From contig MGNQ01000020.1 in assembly GCA_001796865.1 (NCBI GenBank), forward strand, positions 8,804 to 22,132: a DNA stretch of 13,329 nt, read 5' to 3'. A program made the translations under genes and the position numbers. Under the pieces are notes generated by a model that was not told the DNA's origin, did not search any database, and saw nothing but the letters and a program-made list of their open reading frames with translations. The DNA comes from Chloroflexi bacterium RBG_16_56_11. GTDB lineage: Bacteria > Chloroflexota > Dehalococcoidia > Dehalococcoidales > RBG-16-60-22. Positions 6,880 to 12,789 of the stretch are shown one piece after another; within the stretch, counting starts at the first letter, position 1; each line of letters begins with the position of its first letter.

Positions 6880-8310
6880 ATGACTGCGGTAAAAGCTCAG
6901 ATAGTGATTATCGGTGGGGGCGGGGCGGGCCTGGCCGCCGCTGTGGAAGCTGTGGAGAGAGGGGCCAGTGATATCATCGTCATCGAGAAGCGGGCCGCCC
7001 TGGGTGGCAACTCGGCCCTCGCCGGCGGACTTTTCGCCTGTGAAAGCCCCGTTCAGATACGCCAGCGGATAATGGCCGATAAGGATTACCTTTTTAAAAA
7101 GGCCATGGACTGGGCCCACTGGTGCACCAGTCCCGCGCTCCTCCGTGCTTTCATCAATAAGTCCGGTGACACGATAAAGTGGCTGGAAGAAAAGGGACTG
7201 GAGTTCGACCTCATCCATTTTTATCCCAACCAGCAGCCGCCGGTGCAACATAATCCCCGCGGCAACGGGGCGCACCTCATTCAGGTTCTTGCCGGACAAT
7301 GCCGGCAATCCGGCGTGCAGATATTTCTCCAGGCCGAGGCGATAAAAATACAGCGTGATAAGGAAGGGAAAGTCGCCGGCGTCCTGGCGGTAAAAGAAGG
7401 TCAAGAGATAGAAATCAAAGCCGGAAGCGTTCTCGTCACCACCGGCGGTTTCGCGGGCAACAGCGAGCTGATGGACAGGTATTTCCCGCATCATCGGGGC
7501 CTGGCCCACAGCGGATTGCCGCTCCACGGTGATGGGATAGCCCTGGCGGCCGGTACCGGCGCCGCCATCGAAAACTCGGCCACGCTCCTGAAAGAAGGCC
7601 CGAGGTACGATCTTCACCGCTGGCCACTGATGGCGCTGGAGAGGGACCCGGCCACGCTCTGGGTAAATAAAAACGGGGAGCGGTTTACCGATGAGAGCAC
7701 CGGTTACCATATCTTCGAGTGCGCTAACGCCGTGATGAGGCAACCGGAAAAGCTGTGCTTTACCCTCCTGGATACGCGTGTCAGGCGGTATTTCGAGAGG
7801 GAAGGACTGAAGCTCGTGCGGAGATCGGGTGGGGATGAGGCAGGCAGCGTGAGGGCAGAGCTGGAAAAGGCTTTTCACGAGGGTATGAAGGCGGACAAAG
7901 TGAGGATTTCCGGTAGCTGGGATGACATCGCGGACTGGATAGGCGCCGAAAAAAACGTCCTGAAAAATACTGTCGCCCGCTATAACTCATCCTGCCGGCG
8001 GGGCTATGACGCCCTTTTCGCCAAGGAGAGGAAGTACCTGCTGCCGCTGAATATCGCTCCTTACTATGCCATTAAAGACCTGACCGTTGTCCTGGACACT
8101 ATCGGCGGCATCAGAATAAACGAGCGGATGGAAGTGCTGGATCCCCGGAATATCCCCATACCCGGGTTGTACGCCGCCGGCGTGGTCACCAGCGGCTGGG
8201 AGCCGGAGATATACTGCAGCGAGCTCAGCGCCAGCGCCTTCGGTTTCGCCGTTAACTCCGGTCGCATCGCCGGAGAAAACGCCGTCAGCTACAACCGCAG
8301 AGCCGGATAA
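6880..8310 (+). CDS. FAD-dependent oxidoreductase, fumarate reductase/KstD-like (FAD_binding_2)
   Basis: A 476-residue soluble flavoprotein. The N-terminal Rossmann motif is IVIIGGGGAGLAAAVEA (8-24) with the ribose-binding E36 of VIEK. It is followed by GGNSALAGG, the internal TTGGFAGN (about 177-184), the family motif NGERFTDES (about 265-273), and the C-terminal FAD-binding stretch PGLYAAGVVTSGW with SGRIAGENA. This is the FAD_binding_2 layout of fumarate reductase flavoproteins, 3-ketosteroid dehydrogenases and related enzymes that add or remove hydrogen across a C-C bond. There is no signal peptide, heme motif or FMN domain, unlike periplasmic flavocytochrome c. ATG 6880 has no clear Shine-Dalgarno but sits 10 nt after the previous stop, so it may be translationally coupled. 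It is the last gene of the rightward operon. The substrate is not predictable. Confidence 0.88.
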   Translation: MTAVKAQIVIIGGGGAGLAAAVEAVERGASDIIVIEKRAALGGNSALAGGLFACESPVQIRQRIMADKDYLFKKAMDWAHWCTSPALLRAFINKSGDTIKWLEEKGLEFDLIHFYPNQQPPVQHNPRGNGAHLIQVLAGQCRQSGVQIFLQAEAIKIQRDKEGKVAGVLAVKEGQEIEIKAGSVLVTTGGFAGNSELMDRYFPHHRGLAHSGLPLHGDGIALAAGTGAAIENSATLLKEGPRYDLHRWPLMALERDPATLWVNKNGERFTDESTGYHIFECANAVMRQPEKLCFTLLDTRVRRYFEREGLKLVRRSGGDEAGSVRAELEKAFHEGMKADKVRISGSWDDIADWIGAEKNVLKNTVARYNSSCRRGYDALFAKERKYLLPLNIAPYYAIKDLTVVLDTIGGIRINERMEVLDPRNIPIPGLYAAGVVTSGWEPEIYCSELSASAFGFAVNSGRIAGENAVSYNRRAG

Positions 8311-8311
8311 A

Positions 8312-8342
8312 CTCGGCGGTCGTTTTCCTATTTTCCGCCGAG
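8312..8342. terminator. Hairpin between convergent operons
   Basis: A perfect 8-bp inverted repeat, CTCGGCGG (8312-8319) and CCGCCGAG (8335-8342), with a 15-nt T-rich loop. It sits exactly between the convergent stop codons and overlaps the last codons of the AKR-fold gene. Neither arm is followed by a T-run, so a termination role is inferred only from position and stem strength. Confidence 0.45.
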
Positions 8343-9470
8343 CAGGCCTTGTGCTATTTTGAGCTTATCCGGGATGGGAATGTGCCGGCCGCAGGCCCTG
8401 GCGCAGTCGTTACATTCATCACAATTGTCGATGTTGTGTTTTTCCAGCTGGTACAGCGAGCGGGCAGTGGCGACATCGCCGTACATTACGGCGTCGTTAT
8501 AAAGCTCGAAGATACGCGGCGCGTCAATATCCCGGGGACATGGAATACAGGAGCGGCAGCCCGTGCAGGGGATAGGCCTGAGCTTGCGATAGGCTTCCCT
8601 GACCCGGCTGATGAGCACCTGCTCCGGCACCGTCAGGGTTTCCGCAGTCGCTTCGTCGGCGAGGGCCAGGTTTTGCGCTAACTGCGCTATTGAGCTCATG
8701 TCGCTGACGACGGTCGAGACCTCCGGATTGTCCCACACCCAGCGCAGTCCCCACTCCGCCGGTGGTCGCTGTGGTGTTGCTTCTGTCCATATCCTGGCGA
8801 TGGATTCCGGTATGTTCCTGGTAAGGCGGCCGCCCTTAAGAGGTTCGGTGACGACGACCGCCAGCCCCCGTGAAGCTGCCAGATTCAGCCCGCCGATTCC
8901 CGGCCGGTGGTCACTGTCCATGAAGCTGAACGGGAACTGAACGAACGACCAATTGCCGTACCCGTCCAGTATCGCGCGGAGGGTCTGGTAGTCATCGCGG
9001 AAAGCGAAACCGAGTTTTTCGATGCGGCCGTCGGCCATGGCCTTTTCGGCCCGGGGAAACAGGTTGAGCCCCCGTAAGACCGGCCAGGTCTCGCGGTCCA
9101 ATCCGCCGAAGGCGAAAAAATCAAGGCGGTCTACCCGTAACCATCCGGTAACTTCGTCCAGGTAGCGGTCAAAGTCCGGGGATGAGTCCATCAGGGAAGA
9201 CGGCAGGCAGGCGGCTATCTTTACCCTGTTCCGGTAGCCTTCCCGCAGCCCTCGGCCGACGATACCTGCCAGCCGCTTCCGCTGAGCGCGGTGTGCAGGA
9301 CAGTCAAGGTTTATGTAGTTGACACCGCTATCTATAGCGTAACGCAGCATTCCGATGGATGCCGTTTCGTCAATCCCCACGCGGGATTTCTCTGTCAGGG
9401 GCAGCCGTCCCGTGCCGAATCCCAGCGCCGAGACCTCCCAGTCCAGCCGGCCGAACTTGCGATATTTGAT
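8328..9470 (-). CDS. Aldo/keto reductase-fold protein with two C-terminal 4Fe-4S motifs; catalytic tetrad lost; ATC in place of ATG
   Basis: A 380-residue protein of the ferredoxin-tailed AKR type (COG1453-like). The N-terminus YRKFGRLDWEVSALGFGTGR (about 3-22) is typical of the family but can only be included if translation starts at the ATC at 9470, directly after a stop codon and 6 nt after GGAGG (9481-9477). The first conventional start, GTG at 9380, would remove beta strands and the cofactor-site beginning. The AKR tetrad Asp-Tyr-Lys-His appears replaced by N54, A59/H60, C88 (in AACLP) and G122 (in FFAFGGLD), so ordinary carbonyl reduction is doubtful. The C-terminus carries C302-x2-C305-x2-C308-x2-C311-P and C350-x2-C353-x2-C356-x3-C360. 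It follows the double-cupin gene by 39 nt on the same strand. It may act as an Fe-S electron carrier or scaffold. Confidence 0.85.
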   Translation of the reverse strand: MKYRKFGRLDWEVSALGFGTGRLPLTEKSRVGIDETASIGMLRYAIDSGVNYINLDCPAHRAQRKRLAGIVGRGLREGYRNRVKIAACLPSSLMDSSPDFDRYLDEVTGWLRVDRLDFFAFGGLDRETWPVLRGLNLFPRAEKAMADGRIEKLGFAFRDDYQTLRAILDGYGNWSFVQFPFSFMDSDHRPGIGGLNLAASRGLAVVVTEPLKGGRLTRNIPESIARIWTEATPQRPPAEWGLRWVWDNPEVSTVVSDMSSIAQLAQNLALADEATAETLTVPEQVLISRVREAYRKLRPIPCTGCRSCIPCPRDIDAPRIFELYNDAVMYGDVATARSLYQLEKHNIDNCDECNDCARACGRHIPIPDKLKIAQGLLGGK

Positions 9471-9476
9471 TCACAC

Positions 9477-9481
9477 CCTCC
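9477..9481 (-). promoter_or_regulatory. Ribosome binding site that defines the ATC start
   Basis: GGAGG on the minus strand at 9481-9477, then 6 nt, then ATC (9470-9468) where homologues have ATG. The spacing equals that of the confident GGAGG-6/7-ATG starts at 1110, 2598, 3963 and 10460, which is why the ATC is taken as the intended initiation point. Confidence 0.6.
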
Positions 9482-9509
9482 GGTAAGATGACATCATTCC
9501 GCCGACCGG

Positions 9510-10460
9510 TCAGGCTTCTACCCACGGAGAAGCGTGCTCGCCACTGAGGCAAACGACGATAAAACCGTAGGGCTTATCGCACCACCGGGTGATGAGGGGA
9601 AGGTGGGGGAAACCGGCGGGACAGATGGCGACGGTAGGTTTGTTGAAGATGTGCCTTTCGTAGTCCTTGCCCATGCCCAGCTCGAGTTCAGCGCCCAGCG
9701 CTTCCAGGTGGTCGGGGTCGAGACTGAGGAAGCATAAAATCTCCGCCTCGGGATGGGTATGTGCCTCGCCGCCGCGGTGCCACTTGCCACAACGGCTATA
9801 AAATCCCCAGGTAAAGTTGACGTCAAAACCCTCGAGGTCTTTCCCGTAAAGCCAGACTATCTGGTCGCCGTTGCCCGGCCCCACCCCGAACTCCGCCGGC
9901 CGCATGACGCCGTCCCGGCCGATGACCGAGCTATATCCCATGCCGCTGCTATCGGCCCTGGGGTCAACCGCTGTCACCATCTTTTTTATCAGGTGGCTGT
10001 ACTTCGAGCCTTTTGTCTTGGCCGCACGGGAAGGTTTAGCGATAGCGGTAGCTTTGTAAGCTGCCGCCAGGCCGATGGAGTAGTGGACGATAGTCCTGTC
10101 CAGCTTTTTTACGGTGACCGGACCGTGCGGCAGTCCCTTGGGCACCAGGATGACCGACGGGTCTTTGAAGGTGTGTTCTTCTCTCTCCTCGCCCAGTTCA
10201 ACCGAAACCTCGGCGCCCAGGTTCAAAATGCTTTTCGTATCGGTGCCTTCAAAAACGAGACATTCGTCATAGGGATGTACCAGCATCCCTTCCAGCGGGT
10301 GCAAGGTAACCGGTTTCTTGATGAATCCATAGGAAAAGTGGGCATTGAATCCTTCCATGTCTTTGCCCTCCATCCAGACGCGCGGCTCGGGGTAAAGTCC
10401 CTTAGGCGGGCTCTGGACCACCATCGTCTTCATCAGGTGGGCGAACTCTTTTTTTGCCAT
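9510..10460 (-). CDS. Two-unit cupin protein
   Basis: A 316-residue protein made of two homologous cupin units (about 1-140 and 154-310) joined by a basic Ala/Lys linker. The second unit has an intact motif 1 HTHPEAE (H234, H236, E240) and motif 2 PAGFPH (H286). The first unit has LVHPYDE, with Leu60 instead of the first His, plus H62, E66 and PKGLPH (H112), so its metal site is incomplete. Both units resemble the single cupin at 25-471. Bicupins include aromatic-ring dioxygenases, oxalate-metabolising enzymes and binding proteins, and no member can be chosen from sequence alone. AAGGAGG lies 6 nt before ATG 10460, a strong start. It appears to head a minus-strand transcript that continues into the AKR-fold gene. 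Confidence 0.85.
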   Translation of the reverse strand: MAKKEFAHLMKTMVVQSPPKGLYPEPRVWMEGKDMEGFNAHFSYGFIKKPVTLHPLEGMLVHPYDECLVFEGTDTKSILNLGAEVSVELGEEREEHTFKDPSVILVPKGLPHGPVTVKKLDRTIVHYSIGLAAAYKATAIAKPSRAAKTKGSKYSHLIKKMVTAVDPRADSSGMGYSSVIGRDGVMRPAEFGVGPGNGDQIVWLYGKDLEGFDVNFTWGFYSRCGKWHRGGEAHTHPEAEILCFLSLDPDHLEALGAELELGMGKDYERHIFNKPTVAICPAGFPHLPLITRWCDKPYGFIVVCLSGEHASPWVEA

Positions 10461-10507
10461 TTAAAACCTCCTTAAAATCAACTCCGGCTGGTGACTTTCG
10501 AACCAAG

Positions 10508-10535
10508 ATTAACAGACGTTGCCTTTCCGGGTCAA
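10508..10535 (-). promoter_or_regulatory. Candidate promoter of the double-cupin/AKR operon
   Basis: On the minus strand TTGACC (10535-10530), a 16-nt spacer and GTTAAT (10513-10508) precede the double-cupin ATG by about 47 nt. The match is moderate (5 of 6 and 4 of 6). No palindrome like those beside marR is visible here. Confidence 0.45.
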
Positions 10536-10556
10536 TAGATATCTCGCTGAAGCAGA

Positions 10557-11321
10557 TTATCCCGTTATCTCAGGGGCACTCAAGTACATGAGTATCGCCC
10601 CGCAGGCAGCGACGTTAAGAGACTCCGCTTTGTCTTGCACCGTCGGAATCCTGAGCCGGTAATCGGCCATGTCGAGTAGCGCCGTCGAAAGACCGGAGGC
10701 TTCGTTGCCCAGCACGATGAGCAGTTTTTCCCGGTAATGTATAACTTCCGGGCCGGTGTCGCCTCTGACATCGGCGGCGACTACTATGAATCCTTTAGTC
10801 TTCAGGTCTTTCACCATTTCCGAGTGGCCGGTGGTGCGGCGAAGCCAGACGGAAAGAACCGTCCCGGCGGTAGACTGCACGCACTTGGGAGAAAGGGGGT
10901 CGGCCCCGTTTTCGGTCATAATAACCCCGGAAAATCCGAAAGCGGCGGCAGTGCGGATGAGTGTCCCCGTGTTTCCCGGGTCCTGGATGTCTTCCAGCAG
11001 CAGGATTCTGTTCCCGGCATCCTCCGGGAGGCGGTCGGAGTAAATGTCCCCGGGCAGGCGCACTACGGCGGCGATGCCCTGGGGAGTCCGGGTGGAAGAA
11101 ATATACTGGAACTGGCGGCTGGTTACATGGTTTACTTGATGCCCCGCGTACACGGAAGGCCATTCGGTGGTAGCGATTATTTCCATCACGCCCGCCGGGT
11201 TCGCTCCGGTGACCTGCCGGACGGCCCGGTCACCCTCCACGAGGAACGCCCCGGCCTCCAGCCGGCCTTTTTTATCAGCCAGCTGCCGGTACCATTTCAG
11301 CGGTTTCAACGGGGTGGACAT
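10557..11321 (-). CDS. SpoU/TrmH-family RNA 2'-O-methyltransferase
   Basis: A 254-residue SPOUT methyltransferase expected to methylate a ribose 2'-OH in rRNA or tRNA using S-adenosylmethionine. An N-terminal SpoU substrate-binding domain (about 22-88, with FLVEGDRAVRQV) precedes the knotted catalytic domain (about 105-250). All three family motifs are present: DIQDPGNTGTLIRTAAAFG (111-129, with the conserved Asn and Arg), IVLGNEASGLS (202-212) and IPTVQDKAESLNVAACGAIL (225-244). The RNA target cannot be told from sequence; RlmB-type and TrmH-type relatives share these motifs. ATG 11321 is preceded by GGAAAGGGTGA and lies 3 nt after the stop of the small membrane-protein gene, so the two are probably co-transcribed. 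It looks like a housekeeping gene unrelated to the redox cluster. Confidence 0.92.
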   Translation of the reverse strand: MSTPLKPLKWYRQLADKKGRLEAGAFLVEGDRAVRQVTGANPAGVMEIIATTEWPSVYAGHQVNHVTSRQFQYISSTRTPQGIAAVVRLPGDIYSDRLPEDAGNRILLLEDIQDPGNTGTLIRTAAAFGFSGVIMTENGADPLSPKCVQSTAGTVLSVWLRRTTGHSEMVKDLKTKGFIVVAADVRGDTGPEVIHYREKLLIVLGNEASGLSTALLDMADYRLRIPTVQDKAESLNVAACGAILMYLSAPEITG

Positions 11322-11324
11322 ATG

Positions 11325-11627
11325 TCACCCTTTCCTGCGGGAGAGGCGCAGCATGATGAAACCCGCAGCGATGATGAGAAGCGACCAGAGATAGCTCTGC
11401 AATATCAGCCGGAACAGGCTCGCCGCGGCCGCCAGGCCGATAATGCCGGCGACTATCAAGATAACGCCCGTCCACGTCAGGGGATTCCGTTTCTGAATAG
11501 AGCCATTACCGGATGCGGTTGTCTTGGCGGGGGCTAAGTTATTGCCCATTCTGACGACACGGGTCACCAGTGCCAGCGCGATAACTACAGCGATGATAAG
11601 GACGATTTCCAGGAGTCCGATTTTCAC
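11325..11627 (-). CDS. Small membrane protein with three predicted helices
   Basis: A 100-residue hydrophobic protein I do not recognise. Likely membrane segments are about residues 5-24 (LLEIVLIIAVVIALALV), 52-75 (TWTGVILIVAGIIGLAAA) and 79-95 (YLWSLLIIAAGFIML). A Lys/Ser/Asn-rich stretch separates the first two, and the tail RLSRRKG is positively charged. The N-terminus (short polar start, LLEIVLIIAVV, then a basic stretch) loosely resembles TatA, but the two further helices do not fit that family. The start codon is GTG at 11627 with only a weak Shine-Dalgarno. The stop lies 3 nt before the methyltransferase start, which supports it being a real co-transcribed gene. Confidence 0.65.
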   Translation of the reverse strand: MKIGLLEIVLIIAVVIALALVTRVVRMGNNLAPAKTTASGNGSIQKRNPLTWTGVILIVAGIIGLAAAASLFRLILQSYLWSLLIIAAGFIMLRLSRRKG

Positions 11628-11734
11628 AGTTAATCAGCCCGCCTCAGGCCGGTTCCATGACGGAGACCGGAGGGCGCGTAAGGCAAATATGGATTGGAGG
11701 TGCCCCGACCGGATATTTTCCTCCCGATAATAGC

Positions 11735-11779
11735 ACCGGGCTCCGGCACAAAACCGGAACCCGGTCATTCCCCTTTTTT
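11735..11779 (+). terminator. GC-rich hairpin with downstream T-run in the 11628-11803 gap
   Basis: Arms ACCGGGCTCCGG (11735-11746) and CCGGAACCCGGT (11754-11765) pair at 11 of 12 positions around a 7-nt loop. On the plus strand TTTTTT follows at 11774-11779, about 8 nt past the stem. That polarity suits a rightward transcript, but all nearby genes run leftward, and in the leftward direction no T-run follows. Nothing else recognisable lies in this 176-nt gap. Confidence 0.35.
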
Positions 11780-11803
11780 CCGGCCGGTCTGGTGCCGGTT
11801 TGA

Positions 11804-12109
11804 CTAGGTTTCCAGGGCTTTCGCCATCTGGATTTCTTTAACGAGGTCTTCGACCGTAATCGCTGATAGCGTCAGGGGTTGCATGGTCCCGCGGGAACCC
11901 AACGACGCGGCCACCCTGGCGATGACGGTGTTATTGGGCGCCTCAAGTATGTTGATGAAATCGTACTCGCCCAGCAGCGCGAACTGCGAGAGTATCTTGG
12001 CGCCCATGTCCTCGACCTCTTTATTCACTTCCCAGATGCGGCCGGGGTTCCTCATGATGGTTTTCCTGCCCGCGTCTGTTAGCTTGGTCATCATTACGTA
12101 GTAAGGCAT
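11804..12109 (-). CDS. GYD-domain protein
   Basis: A 101-residue small cytoplasmic protein of the GYD family (COG4274-like). It is named for the motif seen here as LGEYDFINILEAP (46-58, with G47-E-Y-D50), set in an alpha/beta ferredoxin-like fold opening with YYVMMTKLTDAG. The family has no established biochemical role; dimeric alpha/beta-barrel proteins of similar fold bind small ligands. ATG 12109 follows GAGGTGA by 4 nt. It has its own near-consensus promoter upstream and is separated from cobU by 143 nt with a possible terminator, so it is probably a separate transcription unit. Confidence 0.85.
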   Translation of the reverse strand: MPYYVMMTKLTDAGRKTIMRNPGRIWEVNKEVEDMGAKILSQFALLGEYDFINILEAPNNTVIARVAASLGSRGTMQPLTLSAITVEDLVKEIQMAKALET

Positions 12110-12164
12110 CTCATCACCTCTTTATATTTCCTTAACCCGTAGATTACAGGTCGTTAATCCAAAT

Positions 12165-12193
12165 ATCTTACACTATCGCCGGTGACCTGTCAA
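12165..12193 (-). promoter_or_regulatory. Promoter of the GYD-domain gene
   Basis: On the minus strand TTGACA (12193-12188), a 17-nt spacer and TAAGAT (12170-12165) lie about 55 nt before the ATG at 12109. A separated inverted repeat, ACAGGTC (12146-12152) and GACCTGT (12184-12190), straddles the -10 element and overlaps the -35, and could be a regulator site. Confidence 0.65.
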
Positions 12194-12208
12194 ACACAAT
12201 TGAGTCTG

Positions 12209-12256
12209 AAAAACCCGGTAGCCCCATTACATTTTTCATAAATTGGGACTGGCTAC
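12209..12256 (-). terminator. Candidate terminator after cobU
   Basis: On the minus strand GTAGCC (12256-12251) and the following CCCAATT can pair with AATGGGGCTAC (12228-12218), leaving a 3-nt bulge and a loop of about 12 nt. The pairing is followed by CCGGG and TTTTT (12213-12209). The fold overlaps the cobU stop codon. The bulged stem makes this plausible but not strong. Confidence 0.4.
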
Positions 12257-12789
12257 TTTTTGATGGTTACCGGTATTCCGGCCACCAGCAGCAGGACCTC
12301 ATCCGCTTTTTCCGCCAGCATCCGGTTAGCCCGACCGAGCAGGTCGCGGTAGAGCCGGCTGACCCTGTCGGCGGGGACGATGCCCAGTCCAACCTCGTTG
12401 GTGACGATGATGAAATGGGCGTCGACCCGACCCATGCATTCGATGAGTCCTTCTATCTCGGCGACGGCCTCTTTTTCGAGAAGGGCGTCTGTCGCTCCGG
12501 GTAAACATTCGAAAACATTATTTAACAGAAGCGTGATGCAGTCGATGATTACGGTCCCGGCCTGTCCGATTTCACGTGTAATCCGGCCACCGACGCCGGT
12601 CGTGACCTCGATGGTAGTCCAGCCAGATGGCCTCGCCCGGCGGTGCGCCTCGATGCGCCGCTTCATCTCGTCGTCGCGAGCCTCAGCGGTAGCCACGAAG
12701 AGGACCGGCCCTCCGTTTTTCCTGGCTATCTCCTGGGCCAGCGTGCTTTTACCGCTGCGCGCCCCGCCTATAATCAGCGTGCTTTTCAA
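12253..12789 (-). CDS. cobU: Adenosylcobinamide kinase / adenosylcobinamide-phosphate guanylyltransferase
   Basis: A 178-residue bifunctional enzyme that phosphorylates adenosylcobinamide and then transfers GMP to give adenosylcobinamide-GDP in nucleotide-loop assembly. Visible hallmarks are the P-loop GGARSGKS (8-15), the HRRARPSGWTTIE segment with H49 (equivalent to the guanylylated His46 of the Salmonella enzyme), VIIDCITLLLNN (80-91), IIVTNEVGLGIVP (127-139), YRDLLGRANRMLAE (147-160) and the C-terminal VAGIPVTIK. Length is normal for the family. The start is TTG at 12789, 7 nt after GGAGG, and overlaps the cobQ stop in a TTGA arrangement, which indicates translational coupling. Confidence 0.95.
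   Translation of the reverse strand: MKSTLIIGGARSGKSTLAQEIARKNGGPVLFVATAEARDDEMKRRIEAHRRARPSGWTTIEVTTGVGGRITREIGQAGTVIIDCITLLLNNVFECLPGATDALLEKEAVAEIEGLIECMGRVDAHFIIVTNEVGLGIVPADRVSRLYRDLLGRANRMLAEKADEVLLLVAGIPVTIKK

Noticed and set aside
6835..7878. A 347-codon open frame on the minus strand
   Set aside because: It lies wholly over the M24 and FAD_binding_2 genes, has low-complexity Gly/Arg/Pro-rich composition and no family motif. It is a shadow of high-GC codon use in the real plus-strand genes.
9378..9380. GTG at 9380 as the start of the AKR-fold gene
   Set aside because: It would remove about 30 residues that match the conserved family N-terminus, and it has no ribosome binding site, whereas GGAGG sits at the correct distance from the ATC at 9470.
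9753..10475. A 240-codon open frame on the plus strand
   Set aside because: It is antisense to the double-cupin gene, which has two recognisable cupin units and a strong ribosome binding site. The plus-strand product has no recognisable domain.
11325..11627. TatA-type twin-arginine translocase subunit
   Set aside because: Only the first helix resembles TatA. Two additional hydrophobic segments and the lack of a clear amphipathic helix do not fit.
12110..12252. A cobalamin riboswitch near the cob genes
   Set aside because: This gap lies downstream of cobU and shows no B12-box-like element. Any riboswitch for the operon would be upstream of cobQ, outside the window.
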